Source: an uncultured Prevotellaceae bacterium
Lineage (GTDB): Bacteria > Bacteroidota > Bacteroidia > Bacteroidales > Bacteroidaceae
Length of the DNA: 64,000 nt
Reading direction: 5' to 3'
Assembly: GCA_902771785.1 (NCBI GenBank)
Contig: CACXYH010000027.1
Location: forward strand, 1-64,000
A program made the translations under genes and the position numbers. The notes beneath the pieces were generated by a model. The model was not told where the DNA came from. It made no database searches and was given only the letters and a program-made list of their open reading frames with translations. This document shows positions 54,645-61,896 of the stretch, piece after piece (position 1 is the first letter of the stretch; every line of letters begins with the position of its first letter).

Positions 54645-54679
54645 ACTATATAACCACGAAACAACTATTTGTATATAGT
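54645..54679. promoter_or_regulatory. candidate operator upstream of the tra-side HTH gene
   Basis: ACTATATA (54645-54652) and TATATAGT (54672-54679) are inverted repeats flanking AACAACTAT, 32 bases before the -7 box. Words match the repeats at 53553-53594. Confidence 0.4.
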
Positions 54680-54710
54680 GTCGTTCTGGACGTGAACCAT
54701 TTTATCCTCC

Positions 54711-54718
54711 TACCTTTG
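54711..54718 (+). promoter_or_regulatory. -7 box of the HTH-RepA-primase operon
   Basis: TACCTTTG, 53 bases ahead of ATG 54772. The rest of 54364-54710 contains no gene that I can see. Confidence 0.7.
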
Positions 54719-54771
54719 TACTCAATTTAATAAACTTCAGGGCTTGCCCCTCGTGTTCAAAACTCTTATAT

Positions 54772-55158
54772 ATGGCAAAGAAAGAAATAGAACTATTACA
54801 GAAACGTATTGAACTGCTGGAGATGCAGCTCAAAGAATTGAAAACGTTTGATCCAGGCATTATCAACCAGCGTCTCAAATCAATAGAAGAGACGCTGTAC
54901 TCTACCAAAGACATCCTGACCATGAAGGAAGTGTGTCAGTATCTCGACATTTCGCAAAGTCTGCTCTATAAGCTTACCTGTAATGGTGAGATACCCCACT
55001 TCAAGCCGCGTGGCAAGATAATATTCTTTGAGAAGAAAGAACTTATCAAGTGGATAAAGAATAACGGCAATCGTGGCTCAGATGAGATTCGTGAACTTCC
55101 CAGTCAAGAACCAAACGATTCATGCGACAATGAAAAAGAAAACTCCAAAGAAGAATAG
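54772..55158 (+). CDS. coiled-coil helix-turn-helix (excisionase-like) protein
   Basis: A 128-residue protein. The N-terminal third is a coiled coil (KKEIELLQKRIELLEMQLKE). A winged-helix MerR/excisionase-type domain follows at residues ~50-100: LTMKEVCQYLDISQSLLYKL, then GEIPHFKPRGKIIFFEKKEL. The acidic tail is probably flexible. Such proteins are common ahead of the replication/mobilisation ATPase in Bacteroidales elements and may control excision or replication. It overlaps the next small frame. Confidence 0.82.
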   Translation: MAKKEIELLQKRIELLEMQLKELKTFDPGIINQRLKSIEETLYSTKDILTMKEVCQYLDISQSLLYKLTCNGEIPHFKPRGKIIFFEKKELIKWIKNNGNRGSDEIRELPSQEPNDSCDNEKENSKEE

Positions 55159-55279
55159 CATTGATGGTACGAACCTTCCCGACTCCCGTCTGGTAGAGCT
55201 TCTTGACAGATGCATTATTTCTGTCAAAGACATCAAACGCAGAACAAAGAAGAAAGAACAAGATGGAACCAAAAGCTAA
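55130..55279 (+). CDS. possible small basic protein
   Basis: A 49-residue frame starting MKKKTPKKNSIDGTNLPDSR and ending in lysine-rich sequence. It overlaps the HTH gene by 29 bases and the RepA-like gene by 17. The continuous overlaps fit a translationally coupled operon, but nothing in the sequence proves it is made. Confidence 0.4.
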   Translation: MKKKTPKKNSIDGTNLPDSRLVELLDRCIISVKDIKRRTKKKEQDGTKS

Positions 55280-56414
55280 AAAGAAACGACAGGACGAACA
55301 ACCAACCCAGTTGGAGCAACCGTCACTCGAAGTGTCTATGCTCAACAAAGACAGCTTCAGTGACGAAGAACTGGAGTCTTACCTATCCAAAGGAGCCATC
55401 AAGGCATGTGATGAGATAACCGTTCCACCAAAGATACTGTTCGTTGGTGATTGTACTATTGCCACATTCGGTAATTTCAGTGCTTCCACAGGTAAGGCAA
55501 AGAGCAAAAAGACGTTTAATGTCTCTGCAATGGTTGCTGCTGCCGTTACAAATACTACGGTACTGAATTATCGAGCTTGTCTTCCTGAAGGGAAACGCAA
55601 TATCCTATATTTCGATACGGAACAGAGTAAGTATCATTGCCACACAGTTCTTGAACGCATTTATAAGCTCTCTGGTCTTTCTCTTAAACAAGATGACCCA
55701 CGCCTCATGTTCTGGGGACTTCGTGAATATACGCCCAAGCTGCGTATAGCGGTCATAGACTATGCCTTGCGTAAGTATGAAGGTGTTGGTCTTGTCATTA
55801 TTGATGGTTTACGAGATTTGATGTATGACATCAACAATGGAAAGGAAGCTACAGATGTGATGACCGTCCTGATGGCATGGACAAGTGTCTATGACCTCCA
55901 CATCCATACTGTCTTGCATTTGAACAAGAATGACAACAACCCTCGCGGACATATCGGAACTGAACTTGAAAATAAGGCTGAGACGGTTCTGATTATCAGC
56001 AAGAATAACCAGAACAATAGTGTCAGTGAGGTAAGACCCATGCACATGCGAGACAAGGAGTTTACCACTTTTGCCTTTCATATTGATGATGACAGACTTC
56101 CCGTCCTTGATTCCAGTATGTCAGTTACAGTTGTCAAACCAAGAGAAAAGTCGCTTGTTAGCCTTGACAATGAGATTCATCAGCAGGTTTTAGGCAAGCT
56201 CTTTGAGGAACATTCTCCATCAAAATATAGCGAGTTGGTGGAGCTTGTCTCACAGGCATACGAAGCAGCTGGTTATAAACGTGGGATGAATGGAATCAAG
56301 AATCTACTTAAACTTCTTTCAAGCAAAGGTATTGTTGTCAAAGAAGGTGAAGGATATGTCTATAAATCAGAGAGTTTCGATATTTCTGCCCCAGAGACCG
56401 AAGAACAGGTTTAA
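55263..56414 (+). CDS. RepA-like AAA ATPase of the mobile element
   Basis: A 383-residue protein of the RecA/RepA-type hexameric ATPase class. The nucleotide site is a degenerate P-loop (GNFSASTGKAKSKKTFN), followed by a Walker B-like VGLVIIDGLRDLMYDIN and HTVLHLNKNDNNPRGHIGTE. The C-terminal part looks like a winged helix (YSELVELVSQAYEAAGYKRG). Relatives act in replication or mobilisation of Bacteroidales elements. ATG 55263 (MEPKAKKKRQ) is preferred over the upstream frame start at 55203, which would overlap the preceding small frame much further. A primase follows. Confidence 0.75.
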   Translation: MEPKAKKKRQDEQPTQLEQPSLEVSMLNKDSFSDEELESYLSKGAIKACDEITVPPKILFVGDCTIATFGNFSASTGKAKSKKTFNVSAMVAAAVTNTTVLNYRACLPEGKRNILYFDTEQSKYHCHTVLERIYKLSGLSLKQDDPRLMFWGLREYTPKLRIAVIDYALRKYEGVGLVIIDGLRDLMYDINNGKEATDVMTVLMAWTSVYDLHIHTVLHLNKNDNNPRGHIGTELENKAETVLIISKNNQNNSVSEVRPMHMRDKEFTTFAFHIDDDRLPVLDSSMSVTVVKPREKSLVSLDNEIHQQVLGKLFEEHSPSKYSELVELVSQAYEAAGYKRGMNGIKNLLKLLSSKGIVVKEGEGYVYKSESFDISAPETEEQV

Positions 56415-56484
56415 GGTTTAAGTTTAAAGGATATATATATTACATACGCGCGCGCACATGTGCGCCCACAAATTTGAATATGTT

Positions 56485-57429
56485 ATGACGATAGATGAAA
56501 TCAAATCGATCAGCATTCTTCAGTGGTTACGAAACAATAATTATGGTGAAGGAATCAGAAAGGGCAAAAACTATTTCTTCTGTTCTCCACTCCGTTCAGA
56601 AAGAACTCCGTCATTCGCTGTCAATACCACCGAGAACCTATGGTGTGACTTTGGCAATACTTACAAGAATGGCGGCAACATCATTAACCTTGTCGAGCAG
56701 CTTAACCCGACATGGTCAGAACATCAGGTATTGTCGTTTCTTGAACGGCAGGTAAGAGACTTGAAACTGGATTTCAATGAAGATTACAATGCCAGGATTG
56801 AAGAGGAAGAAGCCAAGAAGCGTTGGATTGAAGGTAAACGAGCGGAACGTGAAGAGCAGCTTAATCAAGAAACTGTCATAGAAAGGATAATACCGCTTTC
56901 TCATCCCTATCTCCGTGATTATGTCATTCAGCGGCGTATTGACTATGGCGTTGCCCAGAGATTCTGTAAGGAAGTCCATTATTCTCTTCGAGGGAAACAC
57001 TACTATGCTATAGCCTTCATGAATGTAGCAGGTGGAATGGAGGCCCGGAACAAGCTGAACAAGCGTTGTATCGGTAAAAAAAGTATATCAGCCATCTATC
57101 CAAGAGAAACGCCTCAGAAGCATTGTTGCGTATTTGAGGGCTTCTTTGATATGCTCACCTATGCAACCATCGAAGCATGGATGCCAGGAATAGATGTTTG
57201 TGTGGAAATGCCTTGTGATTTCTTTGTCCTGAATGGTGTTGGCGAGGTAAGGGAATTGCTTCCATACCTGAAAGAATACGACTCCATCCATTGCTATCTC
57301 GACAATGATGAAGCTGGAAGAACGGCAACCAAGACCATCGTGAAATCCTATCCCGATGCAGCCGTTGATGAATCACACAGGTACAAAGGCTATAATGACC
57401 TTAATGATTGCCTGGCTGGAATAAAGTAA
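56485..57429 (+). CDS. CHC2 zinc-finger/Toprim DNA primase
   Basis: A 314-residue primase. The N-terminal zinc-finger region has YFFCSPLRSERTPSFAV and LWCDFGNTYKNGGNIINLV. A basic helical linker follows (EEEEAKKRWIEGKRAEREEQ). The Toprim domain has VFEGFFDMLTYA and the acidic YLDNDEAGRTATKTI. ATG 56485 (MTIDEIKS) is preferred; the alternative ATG 56458 lies in the palindrome GCGCACATGTGCGC. It would prime DNA synthesis after conjugative transfer or during element replication. Confidence 0.88.
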   Translation: MTIDEIKSISILQWLRNNNYGEGIRKGKNYFFCSPLRSERTPSFAVNTTENLWCDFGNTYKNGGNIINLVEQLNPTWSEHQVLSFLERQVRDLKLDFNEDYNARIEEEEAKKRWIEGKRAEREEQLNQETVIERIIPLSHPYLRDYVIQRRIDYGVAQRFCKEVHYSLRGKHYYAIAFMNVAGGMEARNKLNKRCIGKKSISAIYPRETPQKHCCVFEGFFDMLTYATIEAWMPGIDVCVEMPCDFFVLNGVGEVRELLPYLKEYDSIHCYLDNDEAGRTATKTIVKSYPDAAVDESHRYKGYNDLNDCLAGIK

Positions 57430-57457
57430 CAGTTCATACGATTAATAATTTATGTAT

Positions 57458-57496
57458 GGGGAGTTTCTCTGAGAAGAGGGACTCCCTTTAATTTTG
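57458..57496 (+). terminator. terminator after the primase gene
   Basis: GGGAGT (57459-57464) pairs with ACTCCC (57481-57486), with inner TTCTCT/AGAAGAGG pairing, then TTTAATTTTG. The rest of the 57430-57704 gap is AT-rich, with a weak TTACTTTG promoter-like site near 57610. Confidence 0.65.
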
Positions 57497-57704
57497 TGCC
57501 TAATTTAATTTAATAGTATGATTATTGTGGAAATATCATACTATAAACATAAACAAATTTAATATAAGCTCCTCACAAGCCCTAATTTTTCTCTATTCGC
57601 TGAAAACGCTGTTACTTTGCAGCCGAATTTCTGCAAGAGAGGCGTGATGCGCTGCGTCTTGTCAGTATGAAAAGTGTAATACAAAAAACAAAATCATATA
57701 TAAA

Positions 57705-58199
57705 ATGACACCATTTGCAATATTCGCTTTTGTACTCACATTCGGGTATGTCATTTATTTCGCTATAATGATTACCCTTGACCTCACTGCCAAGCCAGCG
57801 GATGGTCAGAAGAACGAAGAAGAGGACATCTATGTCGGGGATATGAATGACGAGGGAGTCGAATCTCCCAAAGTCATCAATGAAGACTCCGGCATTGAAG
57901 GTGGTAGATTGACCTACACTGACAGCGTTTCGGATGATGGCCTTCGGATTATCAATCCCACAAGTACAGGCTTACCTTCACAAGATACGGAAGAAGCTCC
58001 TGCTGATCCAGAGCCAGCTCCAGGGGCAAAGGAGAAGGTGACGAGTGAAGAGCTGAATGAGGAAAACGAATATGGCATGGAGGATATTGAGCCAGAAGCC
58101 CAGCACTCCATGTATGCAGAAGAGCTTTACTCTTTCCTCAACGAGAAGCATAAGAATTCAAGAATCATCAAAAAGGAGAATGTCCGTGACCATCTGTAA
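57705..58199 (+). CDS. small membrane protein of the tra operon, unassigned
   Basis: A 164-residue protein with one N-terminal membrane helix (IFAFVLTFGYVIYFAIMITL) and a long, very acidic tail rich in Glu, Asp and Pro (NEEEDIYVGDMNDEG, EEAPADPEPAPG), ending in a basic helix. Position just ahead of the TraE-like genes suggests a transfer-apparatus part, but I cannot match it to a named Tra protein. It overlaps the next gene by 20 bases. Confidence 0.65.
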   Translation: MTPFAIFAFVLTFGYVIYFAIMITLDLTAKPADGQKNEEEDIYVGDMNDEGVESPKVINEDSGIEGGRLTYTDSVSDDGLRIINPTSTGLPSQDTEEAPADPEPAPGAKEKVTSEELNEENEYGMEDIEPEAQHSMYAEELYSFLNEKHKNSRIIKKENVRDHL

Positions 58200-58533
58200 A
58201 TACAATCATTTGCTTGGTGTCGTTGTGTCAGGCATCATGCTCTTCTTGCCCATGTCGGCATCAGCCAAGTGCGGAGGTGTCGATTACAGCTGGGGAGCTG
58301 ATGCTCTGGCTAACGCCCATGACTATACCGTAACCATGATGCTGTATGTAGTCTATCTTTCATACGCAATAGCAGGATTGGTTGCTGTCATAGGCGCATT
58401 GCAAATCTATATCAAGATGCAGACAGGTGAAGGTGACATCACAAAGTCCATCATGATGCTCATTGGAGCGTGCCTTTTCATGATTGGAGCCTACGTGCTG
58501 TTCCCTGCATTCTTCGGTTACAATATCATATAG
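58180..58533 (+). CDS. TraE-like (DUF4134-type) conjugal transfer membrane protein, first copy
   Basis: A 117-residue protein with a signal-like N terminus (LLGVVVSGIMLFLPMSASAK) and two membrane helices: MMLYVVYLSYAIAGLVAVIG and IMMLIGACLFMIGAYVLFPA. The layout and AIAGLVAVIGALQIYIKMQ match the TraE/DUF4134 pattern seen again in the next gene. ATG 58180 is preferred because AAAAGGAG precedes it directly and the signal sequence follows; a longer frame from 58057 would be antisense-like to the preceding gene's codons. Probably part of the inner-membrane channel. Confidence 0.75.
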   Translation: MSVTICKYNHLLGVVVSGIMLFLPMSASAKCGGVDYSWGADALANAHDYTVTMMLYVVYLSYAIAGLVAVIGALQIYIKMQTGEGDITKSIMMLIGACLFMIGAYVLFPAFFGYNII

Positions 58534-58636
58534 ACAAACAGGATAACAAACAACTCTCAACTGGCCGGAAGAGAAATAAATTTGTGTAATAAGGTGAAAA
58601 GTTTATCAGTAAAACATTCAAACTTCAGGAAACGTA

Positions 58637-58993
58637 ATGAAGACAATCAAAAAGTTCGCAAAGAACATCTTCAAACCCAACCGCATGAAAATGGCAGCAC
58701 TCATGCTCCTTTGCGGCACAGCAGTAACATTTGCCCAGAACGCAGCGGGTGATTACACAGCAGGAACCAATGCCCTCTCCACCGTCACGGAGGAGATTGC
58801 AAAGTACATTCCCTATGTGGTCAAGTTGTGTTATGCGATTGCTGGTGTTGTTGCCGTAGTCGGTGCCATCAGTGTGTACATCGCCATGAACAACGAGGAG
58901 CAGGATGTCAAGAAGAAGATCATGATGGTCGTAGGTGCCTGTATCTTCCTTGTTGCAGCAGCCCAGGCTCTGCCTCTGTTCTTCGGCCTCTAA
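58637..58993 (+). CDS. traE: TraE-type (DUF4134) conjugal transfer protein
   Basis: A 118-residue protein with an N-terminal signal (MAALMLLCGTAVTFAQNAAG) and two membrane helices: YVVKLCYAIAGVVAVVGAIS and IMMVVGACIFLVAAAQALPL. This is the usual TraE form of Bacteroidales conjugative elements and shares the YAIAG-VAV-GA-YI pattern with the preceding gene, so the two look like tandem paralogs. Confidence 0.83.
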   Translation: MKTIKKFAKNIFKPNRMKMAALMLLCGTAVTFAQNAAGDYTAGTNALSTVTEEIAKYIPYVVKLCYAIAGVVAVVGAISVYIAMNNEEQDVKKKIMMVVGACIFLVAAAQALPLFFGL

Positions 58994-59030
58994 CGGTAAG
59001 GTAATGTTGGCTAATAAAAGATGACACGAT

Positions 59031-59333
59031 ATGGCAGAAGAGACGAAAGACAGCCAGTACCTCAGTTATCCCATGTTCAAGGGACTCCAGAAACCTCTTG
59101 AATTTATGGGAATACAGGGACGCTACATCACATGGGCGGCTATAGCCGTCGGAGGAGCCATCCTCGGCTTCATCATTGCGTACTGCATCTTTGGTTTTGT
59201 GGTTGGCTTGATAGTCCTCGCTGTTTCCCTCTTGGCAGGTGCAGCTCTCATTTTCTTCAAGCAGAAGAAGGGACTGCACACCAAGAAGGAAGACCGTGGA
59301 GTGTTCATCTATGCCTACTCAACGAAGATGTAA
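59031..59333 (+). CDS. traF: TraF-type (DUF4133) conjugal transfer protein
   Basis: A 100-residue protein with N-terminal YPMFKGLQKPLEFMGIQGRY and two membrane helices (ITWAAIAVGGAILGFIIAYC, FVVGLIVLAVSLLAGAALIF), then a basic tail with HTKKEDRG. The opening F-K-G-L-Q-K-P-L-E-F motif and size are typical of TraF/DUF4133. It lies between TraE and TraG, the standard order. Confidence 0.85.
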   Translation: MAEETKDSQYLSYPMFKGLQKPLEFMGIQGRYITWAAIAVGGAILGFIIAYCIFGFVVGLIVLAVSLLAGAALIFFKQKKGLHTKKEDRGVFIYAYSTKM

Positions 59334-59395
59334 CCTCCTTAAATTCAAATTTAAACAAATGAGCAAGTGTGTCGAAATTTGAATAAAGTGGAATC

Positions 59396-59429
59396 GGTAG
59401 GCTCACCCTCTCGACAGGATGAGCCTACC
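59396..59429 (+). promoter_or_regulatory. hairpin between traF and traG
   Basis: GGTAGGCTCA pairs perfectly with TGAGCCTACC, 20 bases ahead of ATG 59450. Only TTCATTTG follows, so it may be an attenuator or a translational control hairpin rather than a full terminator. A second inverted pair (AAATTCAAATTT at 59341 and AAATTTGAAT near 59376) lies just upstream. Confidence 0.55.
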
Positions 59430-59449
59430 TTCATTTGAAACGAAACAGA

Positions 59450-61896
59450 ATGATACTATACGTAATCATAGCATTTACAGCAATCCTCTTGGGTATGCTT
59501 ACCTCTGTCAAAGCATTCGGAACTGGCGGTAAGCGCAAGAAGATATTCCAGGACATCTACTTCTCTGTAGAGGATGTGGATGGCATCGGTGTGCTCTATA
59601 CTAAGACTGGCGAGTACTCTGCCATTCTGAAGCTGGAGAACCCCGTCCAGAAATACTCTGCCAACATTGATAACTATTATGAGTTTACCAATTTGTTGAC
59701 TGCTCTTGCCCAGACTCTTGGCGAAGGCTATGCTATCCACAAGCAGGACGTATTCATCAAGAAGAAGTTCCATGACGAAACCAACGACAACCATGAGTAT
59801 ACAGATGTTCAGACCTATCTAATCATTACGCAGGAAAACAAAAAGAGCCGTCTTTTCTCCTTTGACAGCAAGAAATGGCGCGATTTCCTTGTGAAGATAC
59901 GCAAGGTGAAAGACCAGCTGAAAGACAGCGGCGTTGATTCTACGTATCTGGATGGTGCAACCGCAAGGGACTATGTTGACCGTTACTTCTCCATGAACTT
60001 CACGGGTAAGATTGTGTCGATGACCAACTTCAAGGTGGATGACGAAAGTATCAGCATGGGCAACAAACGCTGCAAGGTTTATAGCCTTGTCGATGTGGAC
60101 TGCATCAACCTCCCAGGAGTCATTCGTCCTTACACCAACATCGAGGTTAACAATACCTCGATGCCGGTTGACCTCGTATCTCTTGTGGACAACATCCCTG
60201 TGGCAGAAACGGTCATTTACAATCAGATGCTCTTTATGCCAAACCAGAAGCGAGAACTCTCTTTGCTTGACAAAAAGAAGAATCGCCATGCCAGTATGCC
60301 TAATCCAAGCAACCTTACCTTGTCGTGTCAGTTCCTATCGACGAAGACATTCAGAAATGTACCAACCATCTGGAGAACTCCTTTGGTCGTATGGGCATAC
60401 ATATCAGTAAGAGGGCATACAATCAGTTGGAGCTGTTCGTCAACTCGTTCCCCGGCAACTGCTACGGAATGAATCCTGACTATGACCGCTTCCTGACGCT
60501 AAGCGATGCTGCTACTTGCCTTATGTACAAGGAGCATATCCAGCATAGTGAGGACACTCCTCTTAAAGTCTATTATACAGACAGGCAGGGAGTGCCAGTT
60601 GCTATCGACATCAGCGGAAAGGAAGGTAAGAACAAGATTACAGACAACAGCAACTTCTTTATTCTTGGCCCTTCTGGTAGTGGTAAGTCCTTCTTCACCA
60701 ACAGTATGGTGCGCCAGCTTTGGGAGCAGAATACCGATGTTGTATTGGTAGATACAGGTAATTCCTACGAGGGACTTTGCGATTATGTCAACGGTAAGTA
60801 CATCAGCTACACCGAGGAACATCCTATCACAATGAATCCCTTTGCCATCAAGCGAGAGGAGTTGAACATCGAGAAGATTGGCTTCTTGAAGAACCTTATC
60901 ATGCTGATATGGAAGGGAACCAACGGCAGGATAACGAAAACGGAAGACCATCTTATTGAGGATGTTATCACCGAATACTATGATGCCCACTTCCGTACAG
61001 GTAAGGTCAAGGAACTCTCCTTCAACACATTCTATGAATACAGCACCGCACGTATTCCTGAGATTGTGAGGGATAATAACCTCGAAGGTATTGATTTGGC
61101 GACCTACAACTACCTGCTGAAGGACTTCTACAAAGGCGGCAACCATGAGCTTACTCTCAATGAGAATCTGGACACAGCTCTCTTTGATGAGACCTTCATT
61201 GTGTTTGAGATTGACTCCATCAAGGATGACCCACTTCTTTTCCCTTTGGTTACGCTCATTATCATGGATGTGTTCATCCAAAAGATGCGTATCAAGAAGA
61301 ACCGAAAGGTGCTGGTTATCGAGGAGGCATGGAAAGCCATTGCTTCCCCGATGATGGCAGAGTACATCAAGTACCTGTATAAGACAGCTCGTAAGTTCTG
61401 GGCTTCCGTCGGTGTGGTAACGCAGGAGATCCAGGACATTGTCGGTAGTCCTATCGTCAAGGAGGCCATCATCAATAACTCCGATGTGATTATGTTGCTT
61501 GACCAAAGCAAGTTCAAGGAGCGTTTTGATGAAATCAAGGCTATCCTTGGTTTGACCGACGTGGACTGCCGAAAGATCTTCACAATTAACCGACTTGAAA
61601 ACAAGGAAGGTCGTAGTTTCTTCCGTGAGGTGTTCATCAGACGTGGCCAGAATGCAGCAGTCTTTGGTGTTGAGGAACCCCATGAGTGCTACATGACCTA
61701 TACCACAGAACGTGCTGAGAAAGAAGCATTGAAACTCTACAAACGAGAGTTGCGATGCAGTCATCAGCAGGCCATCGAAGCCTATTGTCGGGATTGGGAC
61801 AGAAGCGGAATCAGCAAGTCATTGCCGTTTGCGCAGAAAGTCAACCAAGCCGGACATGTTTTGAACTTACAACCTACAGAGAAGCAATATTCATGA
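59450..61896 (+). pseudogene. traG: TraG-type conjugation ATPase (VirB4-like), interrupted by a one-base deletion
   Basis: The conjugation ATPase is split over two frames. The first (from ATG 59450, MILYVIIAFTAILLGMLTSV) covers the membrane anchor and N-terminal domain to PNPSNLTL. The second continues VVSVPIDEDIQKCTNHLENS to the stop. One missing G near 60322 (TTGTCGTG for expected TTGGTCGTG) explains the break. The restored protein of about 815 residues has Walker A GPSGSGKSFF and Walker B VLVIEEAW. It powers pilus assembly and DNA transfer. If the deletion is real, the element would lack this function unless the second half is made from GTG 60325. A TTG at 59435 is an alternative start. 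Confidence 0.85.
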
